A stretch of DNA of 64,000 nt from assembly GCA_002841395.1 (NCBI GenBank), contig PGZM01000006.1, positions 62,001 through 126,000 of the forward strand. The letters run 5' to 3'. Source of the DNA: Firmicutes bacterium HGW-Firmicutes-9 (GTDB taxonomy: Bacteria > Bacillota > Clostridia > Christensenellales > CAG-138). Position numbers and translations under genes: made by a program. Shown piece by piece: positions 29,352 through 38,899 of the stretch (its first letter is position 1; each line of letters starts with the position of its first letter). The notes under the pieces are model-generated. The model ran no database searches, had not been told where the DNA came from, and worked only from the letters and a program-made list of their open reading frames with translations.

Positions 29352-29404
29352 CAGATAACCGTTCTGATAATCCACGGAATAATCTCTGGAGTATAAAATA
29401 CCGC

Positions 29405-31882
29405 ATGAAGAAAACCATCGCACTCATCGCCTGCGCCCTGTCGCTGCTGACGCTGCCGACCGTCGCGCTTGCCGAATCATCCGAGCCAACCGATCAACCC
29501 GGCGAATCGCTGGGTTTGACCTTGACCTTGCCGGAAGAAACGGCGGCGTATGCATATCGTCTGACGGACGAGTACATCGTCTCGCGCGTGTCCTTCCAGC
29601 AGGAGGAGAGCATCACCATCGAGCCGGATTCACCCGCGCTGCTGCTGGTGCTGAACTGGTATGACGTGCCCGCGTCCTATACCGTGACGCAGCTCGGTGC
29701 AGCCGGAGAGACGATCTCGGAGGAGACCATCACGGACCGCCAGCTCGGCAGACAGATTTCACTGGCGAGTAATTGCAAGCAAATTACGGTCCTGTTCAAC
29801 GAAAACGGTTCACTCAGCGGCGTTGCGGCGTATGCTGACGCCTCTTCAGCGCCCGGTGCGTTTTCGCCCGCGCCGACGAAGTGCGATATCCTGATCATCA
29901 CCGCCGAGCCGGGCATGGAATGGATGCAGTTCGGCGCAATCATACCCTCCTACACAAAAGAAAAGAACATTGCTACCGCCGTGCTGTACATCTCTGACTA
30001 CAGCAAGCGTGCGCGTGCTTACGAAGCGCTTTCTGGTTTGCAGTCGGCGGGATATACGGAGTATCCGCTCTTCAGCGGCTACCAGAGCGACAGCTATGAT
30101 TCCTACAAAACCACCGCCGCACAGTTTGTGCGCCGCGATTTTGTGGAATATCTCAAGGAACAGATCAACGCATTGAGTCCGAAAGTGATCGTGACGCACA
30201 ACGAGTCGGACGCTTCCGGCGCGCACAGCCTCGTCGCGGAGTGCGTGAAAATCGCGGTCGCCGAGTGCCCGAGTGTGCAGAAGCTCTATTTTTACGGCGC
30301 AACCGAAGGCACCGACCCAACCGTAATCGATATGAACACGCCGCTCAACGCCTACGCGGGAAAGACCGCGGCAGAGGTTGCGCAGCGCGCCTATGAACAG
30401 CACATCTCGCGCCGCTTATTCGGGCTTGTGATCGATCCAACCAGCGCATACACGCTTGCCTACACCACCGTCGGTGAGGATGTGGAGAAAAACAACCTGC
30501 TGGAACACATGATTCTCGACTCGTTGATCTACTACGCACAGGCAACGCCGGCTCCGACCCCGACGCCCGAACCGGCAGCGACGGCAGCACCCGCCGTTCC
30601 GGAAGCGCAGGCAACGCAGGAAAATAACACACCGCAGGAAACCACTGTTCCGCAGGAGAATGGTTCAGCACAGGCAGAAGAGAAAGAACTCTTCACGATG
30701 CCCGCCATGCTTCTCATCGGCTTGGGCGCGGCGCTCAGCGCGGCGATGTTTGTGCTGCTGTATAAGAAAATCAGCGCTGTCCGCGGCAAAGGCGACGCAG
30801 TCTGCTTCTGCCTGATGCCGGTTGCGCTCTGCTTAGCAGCGGCTGCAATCCTCGCGGGAACGCAGAAGGAAACACCCAAAGCAGTACCTGCGCCGCAGAC
30901 GGTATCCGTTACGATCGATACGCCCAAACCGAGCGAAACGCCGGAGGTAAGTGAATCGATTGCATTAGAAACGACGCCGGAACCCACGCCGGAACCGGTT
31001 GACCCAGACGCGCAATATTACCGCCAGCCGGGCGAACCCGCGGAAGTGATCGTCGTGGACACGGAAAACGGACACTGGGAATATCGCAACGACGATCTCG
31101 GTATCGTGATCGACCGCGTGAAGGCGACCAACCCCGAAGGAAAGCCGCTGACGTACTTCGTCGCGGACATCCACATGCGCGATATCAGCCAGTTCCGTCC
31201 CGGCTTCGGTGCGGAAGGGCATACGGGCAGAGGTGCGATTCATCCCTGGCTCATTGCGCGGCGCGAAAAAGCCGTGCTGTGGCTCACAGGCGATAACCTG
31301 ATCAACGACGAACGCGAGGAGAAGGGAATCCTGATCCGCGACGGACGCATGTTCTGGTCGGCGGAAAAAGAGGACACGCTCGCGATCTATCCCGATATGT
31401 CAATGCGCATCATCAAAAAACACAGCATGTATCCCGGCGCACTGCTCGAGGACGGCGTGGAGAACACCTATTCCTTCGGCCCCACGCTGATCGACAACGG
31501 CATCATCAACGAAGACGCGAAGTATCACCGCGTCCGCCGCACAAATCCGCGCGCGGGCATCGGCTATCTTTCGCCGGGACACTATATCGCCATCGTGGTT
31601 GACGGACGCCAGAAGGACTACAGCATCGGCATGCCGGTGTGGGAGTTTGCGGATCTGTTTGCAAGCTACGGCTGCCCGATTGCGTATAACCTCGACGGCG
31701 GGCTTTCCGCAGCGATGATCTTCATGGGCGAGCAGATCAACACGCACTCCGGTCAACGCACGGGCGACAAAAACGACATCTCCTATCAGCGCGCGGTGCC
31801 GGATGGATTGATGTTCGGCTACAGTCTGCAGGTGCCTTCCGTGGACGATCCCGTGATCAACGACGGCAACAACGGAAATTGA
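29405..31882 (+). CDS. Fusion of a degenerate PIG-L domain with a phosphodiester glycosidase (NAGPA) domain
   Basis: An 825-residue surface protein. In order: signal peptide (cut near ALAES), a beta-rich region, a PIG-L-like domain (about 155-390), a Pro/Thr linker, two membrane helices close together (about 433-455 and 465-487), a second linker, and a NAGPA domain (about 540-815). The PIG-L metal motif is lost: AEPGME stands where AHPDDE belongs, and the His-rich loop reads HNESDASGAHS. The NAGPA part keeps GDNLINDE, GYLSPGHYIAIVVDGRQ and AYNLDGG. With two helices, both domains would face outside. The layout equals the upstream deacetylase joined to a protein like the one at 41401-42459. Confidence 0.82.
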   Translation: MKKTIALIACALSLLTLPTVALAESSEPTDQPGESLGLTLTLPEETAAYAYRLTDEYIVSRVSFQQEESITIEPDSPALLLVLNWYDVPASYTVTQLGAAGETISEETITDRQLGRQISLASNCKQITVLFNENGSLSGVAAYADASSAPGAFSPAPTKCDILIITAEPGMEWMQFGAIIPSYTKEKNIATAVLYISDYSKRARAYEALSGLQSAGYTEYPLFSGYQSDSYDSYKTTAAQFVRRDFVEYLKEQINALSPKVIVTHNESDASGAHSLVAECVKIAVAECPSVQKLYFYGATEGTDPTVIDMNTPLNAYAGKTAAEVAQRAYEQHISRRLFGLVIDPTSAYTLAYTTVGEDVEKNNLLEHMILDSLIYYAQATPAPTPTPEPAATAAPAVPEAQATQENNTPQETTVPQENGSAQAEEKELFTMPAMLLIGLGAALSAAMFVLLYKKISAVRGKGDAVCFCLMPVALCLAAAAILAGTQKETPKAVPAPQTVSVTIDTPKPSETPEVSESIALETTPEPTPEPVDPDAQYYRQPGEPAEVIVVDTENGHWEYRNDDLGIVIDRVKATNPEGKPLTYFVADIHMRDISQFRPGFGAEGHTGRGAIHPWLIARREKAVLWLTGDNLINDEREEKGILIRDGRMFWSAEKEDTLAIYPDMSMRIIKKHSMYPGALLEDGVENTYSFGPTLIDNGIINEDAKYHRVRRTNPRAGIGYLSPGHYIAIVVDGRQKDYSIGMPVWEFADLFASYGCPIAYNLDGGLSAAMIFMGEQINTHSGQRTGDKNDISYQRAVPDGLMFGYSLQVPSVDDPVINDGNNGN

Positions 31883-31919
31883 GCGATTTGAAATTCGAGA
31901 AATTTCGTTGTATTTATGG

Positions 31920-31948
31920 TTGACGCAATAAAAAACCCGTGCTAGAAT
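31920..31948 (+). promoter_or_regulatory. Promoter of the SAM riboswitch-metK transcript
   Basis: TTGACG and TAGAAT are exactly 17 bases apart. Transcription would begin near 31955, about 20 bases before the aptamer. Confidence 0.85.
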
Positions 31949-31976
31949 AAGCACCGAACAAAAAACTGAATACCGC

Positions 31977-32126
31977 CTTATCAAGAGTGGCAGAGGGACC
32001 GGCCCTGTGAAGCCCGGCAACCTGTTTGTGAAGAGCAAATAAGGTGCCAATTCCGGCAGCGAAAGCTGAAAGATGAGCGTTGCACCATCGACTTTGTGAA
32101 ACCTCATCAGCGGATGAGGTTTTTTT
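31977..32126 (+). promoter_or_regulatory. SAM-I (S-box) riboswitch with its terminator
   Basis: The aptamer (31977-32077) opens with CTTATCAAGAGTGGCAGAGG, has the GACCGGCCCTGTGAAGCCCG and GCAACC core and GGTGCCAATTCC, and closes with GAAAGATGAG, pairing CTTATC with GATGAG as P1. A terminator (ACCTCATC, short loop, GATGAGGT, then seven T) fills 32101-32126. SAM binding favours the terminator, so metK is shut down by its own product. Confidence 0.96.
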
Positions 32127-32156
32127 GTACCTGAAACAATGGAGGAATCATTTTTC

Positions 32157-33338
32157 ATGGCAACCAGACTTTTCACTTCCGAATCCGTAACGGAAGGACA
32201 CCCGGACAAGGTGTGCGACAACATCTCAGACGCGGTGCTGGACGCAATCTTTGCGCAGGACCCCAGTGCGCGTGTGGCCTGCGAATGCGCAGCCAGCACT
32301 AATCTCGTGCTCGTAATGGGCGAGGTGACGACGACCGCACACGTGGATGTCGAGAAAATCGTCCGCTCGGTCGTAGACGACATCGGCTACAACGACCCCG
32401 AATACGGCTTTGACGCAAACTCGCTCAAGATCATCACCGCGCTGAACAAGCAGTCGCCGGATATCGCGCAGGGCGTGGATCACGCGCTGGAGGAGAAAAA
32501 CGGCGAACTCGAAGCGCTTTATTCGACGGGTGCGGGCGATCAGGGCATGATGTTTGGCTACGCCTGCGACGAAACGCCGGAGCTCATGCCGCTGCCGATT
32601 TCACTCGCGCACGCGCTGACGAGAAAGCTTACGCAGGCGCGCAAGAGCGGGGAGATCGCCTATCTGCGTCCCGACGGCAAGAGCCAGGTCACGGTGGAAT
32701 ACGACGGCTATACGCCGGTGCACATCGACACCATCGTCGTTTCTGCGCAGCATGACGACGTGGATATGGAACAGCTCCGCGCGGACATCACCGAAAAAGT
32801 GATCCGTCCCGTGCTGCCTGAAAACCTGGTGGATGCCAAGACGCGCATTCTCGTCAACCCCACGGGACGCTTCGTGATCGGTGGTCCCACGGGAGATTCC
32901 GGCCTCACCGGACGCAAGATCATCGTGGATACTTACGGCGGCTACGCGCGGCATGGCGGCGGCGCGTTCAGCGGCAAGGACCCGACGAAGGTCGATCGCA
33001 GCGGCGCGTACATCGCGCGCTATGCCGCAAAGCACGTCGTCGCGGCGGGGCTTGCCAAGCAGTGCGAAATCCAGCTGGCCTATGCCATCGGCGTGGCGTG
33101 CCCGGTTTCTGTGCGTGTGGATACCTTCGGCACCGGCACGGTGGACGACGCGGCGATTGAGCGCGCGGTGGAGCGCGTGTTTGACTTCCGCCCCGCGGCG
33201 ATCATCGACGCGCTGAAACTCCGACGCCCGATCTATCGTCAGACCGCGGCCTACGGTCACTTCGGCAGACTCGATCTTGACCTGCCGTGGGAACGGCTGG
33301 ATCGCGTCGAGGCGCTGAAAGCTGCAATTGGAAAATAA
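32157..33338 (+). CDS. metK: S-adenosylmethionine synthetase
   Basis: The 393-residue enzyme that makes SAM from methionine and ATP, of normal MetK length. Signatures are [20 protein letters not shown] at the N-terminus, [12 protein letters not shown] in the central part, and [19 protein letters not shown] (here [18 protein letters not shown]) near residue 260. The ATG at 32157 follows GGAGGAA; an in-frame ATG 18 bases upstream overlaps the ribosome site and is rejected. Expression is set by the S-box riboswitch just upstream, and a terminator closes the gene. Confidence 0.97.
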   Translation: MATRLFTSESVTEGHPDKVCDNISDAVLDAIFAQDPSARVACECAASTNLVLVMGEVTTTAHVDVEKIVRSVVDDIGYNDPEYGFDANSLKIITALNKQSPDIAQGVDHALEEKNGELEALYSTGAGDQGMMFGYACDETPELMPLPISLAHALTRKLTQARKSGEIAYLRPDGKSQVTVEYDGYTPVHIDTIVVSAQHDDVDMEQLRADITEKVIRPVLPENLVDAKTRILVNPTGRFVIGGPTGDSGLTGRKIIVDTYGGYARHGGGAFSGKDPTKVDRSGAYIARYAAKHVVAAGLAKQCEIQLAYAIGVACPVSVRVDTFGTGTVDDAAIERAVERVFDFRPAAIIDALKLRRPIYRQTAAYGHFGRLDLDLPWERLDRVEALKAAIGK

Positions 33339-33358
33339 GAGACAAACGAACCATCAAA

Positions 33359-33427
33359 ACGGAGCCACCCGGCTCCGTTTTCTTTACAATATTGTCACGT
33401 GAAGTTGGAACGTTTGTTCGGTATAAT
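33359..33427 (+). repeat. 69-base terminator-promoter cassette, copy A
   Basis: This stretch matches 34901-34969 at 65 of 69 positions by direct comparison. It holds the metK terminator (stem ACGGAGCC with GGCTCCGT, 33359-33378, then TTTTCTTT), two short palindromes (ACAATATTGT and CACGTG) and the promoter described in the next entry. Confidence 0.9.
33408..33427 (+). promoter_or_regulatory. -10 element with a LexA (SOS)-type inverted repeat, copy A
   Basis: GAAC, four bases, GTTC (33408-33419) matches the Gram-positive LexA box core (GAAC-N4-GTTC) and lies two bases before a perfect TATAAT (33422-33427). LexA bound here would block RNA polymerase. The outer base before GAAC is G where the Bacillus consensus has C. 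Confidence 0.55.
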
Positions 33428-33498
33428 AGTCTCAATTAGTACATGTTATCTTGTCCCAAATCCATTCAAAACTACGAGAATGAGCAGGAATTTTTGAA

Positions 33499-34884
33499 AT
33501 GAGAAACACTCAATATCAGAAACCACGAATGAAGTTCTCTCGCTTTATTTGCATCTGGCTTTGTTTCTCATTGCTTATTTCTATTCTATCCGGCTGCACC
33601 AGCCGTAACCCCGACATCAACAACTTTGATAACACCGGTTTTTTTGCAAACCTGAAAGGGGATGCAACCTCACCCATCGGGGAAAAGGTGGCATGCTACG
33701 GGGAACGTATCTACTACCTTTCCTCCGAGCTTGGCACACAGGGTATCTACAGCATGAATCAGCAAGGTGAGGATATCGTGCTGGAAATTCCCGTCGAAGA
33801 CATCCGCTCGATCAATGTTCGTGACGATGGGATTTATTACGCGGGATTTACCGGAATCGAGGAAAATGATTCCGGGCCTTTTCGCCAATTCAGGTTACTC
33901 ATTCGCAAGAATGATAGAACTGACATTGCTGATTTCTTGAGAGATGTAGGGTACCCGATCCCGAATACTAAATTTGACAGCAATGTCTTGGATTTTTATA
34001 TCTCCGATAACGGCGTTGTTGTAATTTGCTTTGCAGAAGTCAACCATCATATGCAAGCCCAACTACGCGAGGTCGTAAGCTTTAGAAACGGCCGGGTTCT
34101 TAAAATGCCCGACTATAAGGGTGAGAAATTCAACCCTTCAATAAATTACACTGGTTTTAATCAGAGTAGAGTTGAGATAGGACAGCTTGATGGACTTTAC
34201 TTTCTACCGTACTATTTTTCAGAACCCGATTACAAAGGAGAGTTCCTCAGTCTTTGCCTTTCTGTAATTGATCTAACCGCAAAGGATCATGTTGTGAAGA
34301 TGTTGTCAGATTGGCTTGGTTACAACGACGATAGCGCAGACTATCTTAGATGGTTTTGCAGAGGAAATTCTGACGAATTCATTCTTGCTTCCGTTCACGG
34401 ATTGGAGAAATACGATCTCGCGACCAACACCGTTTCGGACATCGTCACGTTTGACCAACCGGAAAATGTTTACTTCCAAATCGATTGCGGGGATAACTTT
34501 CTCGTGTTCACGGAGCTTTTGCGTAAAACGTATGATCTGGACTATCGCTACTCAAACATTTTGAAACAAACCCGCGCGCTTGCGGAATCGCTCTATCGCA
34601 TCGATCCGGAAACCGGAGCGAAACAGCTGTTATTGACGCTTGAGTATAACAACGCCTTCCTCTACGCGGACGCGAATACCGCCGTCACCGGAGGCGGCAA
34701 GATAATCTCCATCTACGACATCAGCGGCGACAAGGCCGAGTTGCTGCGCACGATCTCGATTGAACACAACATCGTCGACCGCGCGAACAAAGTTGATACT
34801 GCGGGCGGCTGGCTGTTCCTCTATCGCTTCAACGAACAAACACAGCGGGACGAGTTGATCGAAAAGGTGTTTATCGGGTCATAA
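33499..34884 (+). CDS. DUF5050-like lipoprotein, possibly SOS-controlled
   Basis: A 461-residue lipoprotein. The signal sequence ends in a lipobox (LISILSGC, Cys34), so it is lipid-anchored outside the membrane. The rest is a string of short beta repeats with YYLSSELGTQGIYSMNQ and INVRDDGIYYAGF, which resemble DUF5050-type beta-propeller blades. No catalytic motif is seen. Upstream it has the copy-A promoter with a LexA-type repeat, and a terminator lies about 15 bases after the stop. Base composition is mixed: the middle is AT-richer than the two ends. Confidence 0.7.
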   Translation: MRNTQYQKPRMKFSRFICIWLCFSLLISILSGCTSRNPDINNFDNTGFFANLKGDATSPIGEKVACYGERIYYLSSELGTQGIYSMNQQGEDIVLEIPVEDIRSINVRDDGIYYAGFTGIEENDSGPFRQFRLLIRKNDRTDIADFLRDVGYPIPNTKFDSNVLDFYISDNGVVVICFAEVNHHMQAQLREVVSFRNGRVLKMPDYKGEKFNPSINYTGFNQSRVEIGQLDGLYFLPYYFSEPDYKGEFLSLCLSVIDLTAKDHVVKMLSDWLGYNDDSADYLRWFCRGNSDEFILASVHGLEKYDLATNTVSDIVTFDQPENVYFQIDCGDNFLVFTELLRKTYDLDYRYSNILKQTRALAESLYRIDPETGAKQLLLTLEYNNAFLYADANTAVTGGGKIISIYDISGDKAELLRTISIEHNIVDRANKVDTAGGWLFLYRFNEQTQRDELIEKVFIGS

Positions 34885-34900
34885 CGATCAATGATAATAA

Positions 34901-34969
34901 ACGGAGCCACTAGGCTCCGTTTTTTTTACAATATTGTCACGTGAAGTCGGAACGTTTGTTCGGTATAAT
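34901..34969 (+). repeat. 69-base terminator-promoter cassette, copy B
   Basis: Near-identical to 33359-33427 (four substitutions). It starts with the terminator of the upstream lipoprotein gene (stem ACGGAGCC with GGCTCCGT, then eight T) and ends with the promoter of the next gene. Confidence 0.9.
34950..34969 (+). promoter_or_regulatory. -10 element with a LexA (SOS)-type inverted repeat, copy B
   Basis: GAAC-N4-GTTC at 34950-34961 lies two bases before TATAAT (34964-34969), the same arrangement as copy A. Confidence 0.55.
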
Positions 34970-35005
34970 GAAAGTAAAGATACAGAAAGATTGAGCGGAA
35001 AGAAG

Positions 35006-35626
35006 ATGCATGTAAAAACTGCTTTATCAGCGCTGATGGTTTTGTGCTTTGTCATCATGAGCGGTCTTCGTGGTTGCCCGTTGTTTGAAGTTGAACCCAA
35101 TGAAGCAGATAGTGTAAAGAATATCTGTTCCATATCCATAACCGATTGTGATTATTCCTTCCACACCATGAAAAATGAGATGGGGTATCGCATCAGGGAT
35201 AAGCGCGAGTATTACATTGGGAACCGGAAAGAAGGCATGTCGTTTGATGGAGAAAAAGCTTATCAATTTGAAAACGGGATGAAGAGACCAATCGATCAAT
35301 TCCCCTTTGAGAAATATGATGCTTCTGCGGGAGAGATTCTCGAAATCTCGCAGAAGATTATTTCAAATGGCTTTTATACCGCATACAATGATGAGAGTTC
35401 TTCTTATAATGATATTTTATACCATTTTTTGATTTCTGAGGAAGGACTAGCGCTGTTTCAGGATCAAAACTTTACATATGGGTTGATTCTCGCCGTATAT
35501 CGTGATGGAGTTTTTGAAAATTTTAGCATCGAATTGAAGAAAAAACCGGACGCAATATCGGAAACTTATTATGTATTCGGAACAATTCTTCATTCGATTT
35601 CTTATTCATCCAGCTTAAGCGATTGA
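35006..35626 (+). CDS. Small lipoprotein, first of three paralogues
   Basis: A 206-residue predicted lipoprotein with a slightly unusual lipobox (GLRGC, Arg at -2). The mature part shares blocks with the 40419-41015 protein and, less strongly, with the next gene: NEADSVKNICSIS, GYRIRDKRE, FPFEKYDA, and YHFLISEEGLALF. These blocks do not match a family I know. The ATG at 35006 follows a GGAAAGAAG stretch; an in-frame ATG at 34934 would begin inside the repeat cassette and is rejected. It is AT-rich compared with the core genes. Copy B of the LexA-type promoter lies directly upstream. Confidence 0.65.
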   Translation: MHVKTALSALMVLCFVIMSGLRGCPLFEVEPNEADSVKNICSISITDCDYSFHTMKNEMGYRIRDKREYYIGNRKEGMSFDGEKAYQFENGMKRPIDQFPFEKYDASAGEILEISQKIISNGFYTAYNDESSSYNDILYHFLISEEGLALFQDQNFTYGLILAVYRDGVFENFSIELKKKPDAISETYYVFGTILHSISYSSSLSD

Positions 35627-35675
35627 GCTAGGCAAGATTGAAAATCTGTACTATTTTAGAAATTGGGGATGGTAT

Positions 35676-36269
35676 ATGAAAGCGATCGCCTTATTGATTA
35701 CATCCATTTTCATTGTTGGCATGATCCAGTTATTCTTACTGATCGCTCCTCCGCGCACAGAGGAGGAAAGCTCAAGGGACATCCTCGCGATTTCGATGGA
35801 AAACTGCGACTATCTGCTAAATTTAAAGGAGAAAGGCAAAGTCTATCGGAAGGGTGAAAAGCGTGAAGCCATTGTTTCAAAATATCTGGATGGGTCGCCT
35901 TTTACCGGAAATCCGGCACATCAATACATTGACCCGGAGCAGGGATTGACTTCCGATTTTCCGTTTGAAGAATATGACGCATATGCCGCAGATCTGTTGG
36001 ATACCGTACAAGCGGTCATCCGAAACAAGCAGTATACTTCCTACAACGACCCAAACTGGGGTTATCAGACCATGCAATATTACTTCTTGATATCGGAAGA
36101 TGGGCTGAAACAATTTGGTGATCAAACATATACGTACGGATTGATTTTCTGCTACTACATGGATGATGTTTTTCAAAAAGTAACCGTAAAGCTGTATAAG
36201 ACGGAAGGCGAATCGGCAGATGTGTATGCAGAATTCGGTCACTTTAACTATGAAATAAGTCTATACTGA
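35676..36269 (+). CDS. Small membrane-anchored protein, diverged second paralogue
   Basis: A 197-residue protein with an N-terminal hydrophobic helix (IALLITSIFIVGMIQLFLL) but no lipobox cysteine, so it is probably tethered by that helix. The soluble part aligns with its neighbours through ISMENCDYLL, DFPFEEYDAYA, SYNDPNWGYQTMQYYFLIS and EDGLKQFGDQTYTYGLI. It lies 49 bases after the first paralogue and may share its promoter. It is the most diverged of the three. Function unknown. Confidence 0.6.
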   Translation: MKAIALLITSIFIVGMIQLFLLIAPPRTEEESSRDILAISMENCDYLLNLKEKGKVYRKGEKREAIVSKYLDGSPFTGNPAHQYIDPEQGLTSDFPFEEYDAYAADLLDTVQAVIRNKQYTSYNDPNWGYQTMQYYFLISEDGLKQFGDQTYTYGLIFCYYMDDVFQKVTVKLYKTEGESADVYAEFGHFNYEISLY

Positions 36270-36376
36270 TACAACGATAATAATGGATCCTGCTTGAGAA
36301 AACACAAAACGCATAGTTACGCTGGGACGGATTGAATCATCAAATCCAACACACTACGATAAAGCGAGGACAAACC

Positions 36377-38899
36377 GTGAATCTGCTGAAACGTGCATTC
36401 CTGACCATGTTCGTCATGCTTTTATTAGCCGCACCTGCGTTGTCCCTTGCCGAGAGCGACTATGAAGAAGGCGTCGGATGGGAATTTCGCGATGGCGTTC
36501 TCACGATCACCGCCAACGGAGGGATGGAGGATTTTTTCGATAATGAGCGGGATCAAAATGGCTCATTCAGATATCAGCACGACGGGTATGATGTAAAAAC
36601 GGTTGTCATCGGCAAAAATGTTACGAAATTTGTCATGTTTGGCTTTGGCGAAGACTTTTATCCGACTTCGATGATTGTTGAAGAAGGGAATACGATTTTT
36701 ACCGTCATTGACGGATGGCTGGTGAATCTGCAAACGAAAACCTTGATCTGCGCAACTGATTTGGAGCGGTTTTCTTGGATGCCGGTAGCAAGAAGTATAC
36801 CCGCCATTATAGAGAAAATTGGAGTCGACGCGTTCTATCCTCTCAACCGCATCATTCAGATTTATATTCCTGCAAAGGTGTTGGAAATCGAAGAAAGTGC
36901 ATTTGAATCGTGCGAAGCGTTGGACACCATTCAGCTGCCTTCCAACCTAATAACCATCGGGCGAAGTGCGTTTAATTACTGCCCTTTTCTTAAGAAAATG
37001 GTTATGGGTTCAAATATCGAAACGATAGGCGAAAACGCTTTTTCTTCATGTTACAATCTGGAACGCATTAATTTGGAGAACACGCGAGTCACCGTTCTAA
37101 ACAAAGACGTGTTCGAACACAGCGGGCTCGAAAGAATCGTACTACCGGAGACGCTTCAATCCATCGAAACGGAAGCATTTGAAAACTGCTGGAACTTATA
37201 TAAGATTACAATCTGCTCAGATGATATCGTCATTCACAATGGAGCATTCTCCGACTGCGAGAAGATCCGAAAGATCATCTTTACAAAAGGTGCTCCGAAA
37301 CAAATCGGAGATAATTTGTTCGACGCGAAACAAGAAACGTCAGACGGAAAGCATTTTGTAACCAAGTATTATCAGCCATACGGTAAAATAATCCCCTATC
37401 CAACACTCTATTACACTGCTGCATTCGCCAATGAATGGGCACCCAACGGCGAAACGGAATGGAATGGATATCCAATTAAACAGCTGACGGCGAAGGAGGA
37501 GAACGCGCTGCGATCCGAACTGAATCAGCCAACAAACGCGCCGACAACGGCCGAGATCGACACGGATTATGAGGCTGGCAACGGCTGGATCTTCGACAGC
37601 GGAAAGCTGCTTTTGACCTCGAACAGCGGCCTCGATGATTTTACCGCGAATGATATGGATGAAAACTTCGACTATCAATACAATCATTTCCCGAGCGAAG
37701 TGGAAACACTTGTGATAGGTAAGGACGTCTCCCGTTTTTCGCCTGTCGCAAGTTATAGATTTTGGTATTTCACGCCAACTGAGATTCAAATCGAGCCGGG
37801 AAATCCGTATTTCATCCGCGACAATGGCTTCATTATACAGGCGCAGACGGGATCTCTTGTTTGCCCTGCGAACTATCCGGATTTCAGCAAAACTACCGTG
37901 CTAGATTCCATTCCGAATAGCACGCGCATCATCGAAGAATCCGCGTTCGATCAACACTATTTGCCCTATTGGCATGACGAAGACAAATGGCCGAAGATCG
38001 AACAGATCGAGTTTCCGGACAATCTGATCGTCATCGGCCAGAGCGCGTTCGATACCTGTGAGGAGATCACATCTCTTGACCTGCCGAATAGCCTTGTGAC
38101 AATCGGTAATTATGCGTTCTATGAATGCAGAGCTTTACAGAGCGTTCATTTCGGTCCTCTGCGCTCGCTCGGAGAGAGGGCTTTCTATCGTTGCGGTGAA
38201 CTGACTGCCGCTAATCTGGAGGATACGCGAATTACTGCACTGAGATTGGGAACCTTTGCCGGTTGCAAGCTCTTGACGACGATGGTTTTACCGGAAACGC
38301 TTCAAACAATTGAGCCCGGAGCCTTTTACGAATGTGAATCGCTGAAAACCGTTGTTATTCAATCCGATCACGTCACTCTTGAGTCAAACGTATTTGATGA
38401 CTGTGTCGGCTTGAAGTACATTCTTTTCACGAAAGGCACGCCCGCCGTGTTCGGCGAATCGTTGATGGGAGAATCAGAGACGACTTCGGACGGCAGATAC
38501 TATATCTCTGATTATTATATGACTGAACATCAGCCAATCTCCTATCCTACGCTGCTCTATACGGCTGAATATGCCGATGAATGGGCGCCGAACTGTGAAA
38601 CGGAGTGGAACGGCTACCCGATCCAGCAGATTTCGCAGGACGTGCTGGATGCAACCCTTTCAAAGGCGCGCGGAGAAAAGCCGTCGGTGTTCTCTGCCGT
38701 AACGGGGACAACGCCTGCTGCAACCGCTGAGCAAACCAAAGAGCAACAAATTCCAACGCCATCCTCCGAAGAATCTCCTTTGGCGATCGTGCTCATCGTT
38801 CTCGGGATTCCCGTGATTCTGATCGCGATTATCGTGTTTTTACGCGTGTACGAGCAGCGAAAGAACAGTAGGTTCACTAGAACAGGAGATAAAACATGA
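36377..38899 (+). CDS. Secreted BspA-type leucine-rich repeat (LRR_5) protein with a membrane anchor
   Basis: An 840-residue exported protein. A signal peptide ends near LSLAES. Two homologous halves follow (about 30-390 and 395-790), each opening with a strand-rich block (GWEFRDGVLTITANGG, GWIFDSGKLLLTSNSG) and continuing as LRR_5 repeats such as LPSNLITIGRSAFNYCPFLK. Each half ends in a shared motif, EWAPNGETEWNGYPI or EWAPNCETEWNGYPI. A Thr/Gln linker and a C-terminal helix (about 805-827) anchor it. BspA-type LRRs usually bind host or matrix proteins. The start is a GTG six bases after GAGGA. The stop overlaps the next start (ATGA). Confidence 0.8.
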   Translation: MNLLKRAFLTMFVMLLLAAPALSLAESDYEEGVGWEFRDGVLTITANGGMEDFFDNERDQNGSFRYQHDGYDVKTVVIGKNVTKFVMFGFGEDFYPTSMIVEEGNTIFTVIDGWLVNLQTKTLICATDLERFSWMPVARSIPAIIEKIGVDAFYPLNRIIQIYIPAKVLEIEESAFESCEALDTIQLPSNLITIGRSAFNYCPFLKKMVMGSNIETIGENAFSSCYNLERINLENTRVTVLNKDVFEHSGLERIVLPETLQSIETEAFENCWNLYKITICSDDIVIHNGAFSDCEKIRKIIFTKGAPKQIGDNLFDAKQETSDGKHFVTKYYQPYGKIIPYPTLYYTAAFANEWAPNGETEWNGYPIKQLTAKEENALRSELNQPTNAPTTAEIDTDYEAGNGWIFDSGKLLLTSNSGLDDFTANDMDENFDYQYNHFPSEVETLVIGKDVSRFSPVASYRFWYFTPTEIQIEPGNPYFIRDNGFIIQAQTGSLVCPANYPDFSKTTVLDSIPNSTRIIEESAFDQHYLPYWHDEDKWPKIEQIEFPDNLIVIGQSAFDTCEEITSLDLPNSLVTIGNYAFYECRALQSVHFGPLRSLGERAFYRCGELTAANLEDTRITALRLGTFAGCKLLTTMVLPETLQTIEPGAFYECESLKTVVIQSDHVTLESNVFDDCVGLKYILFTKGTPAVFGESLMGESETTSDGRYYISDYYMTEHQPISYPTLLYTAEYADEWAPNCETEWNGYPIQQISQDVLDATLSKARGEKPSVFSAVTGTTPAATAEQTKEQQIPTPSSEESPLAIVLIVLGIPVILIAIIVFLRVYEQRKNSRFTRTGDKT

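Noticed and set aside
35663-35857. 64-codon frame overlapping the second small paralogue
   Set aside because: It is the same region in a shifted frame; the 35676 frame matches the paralogues.
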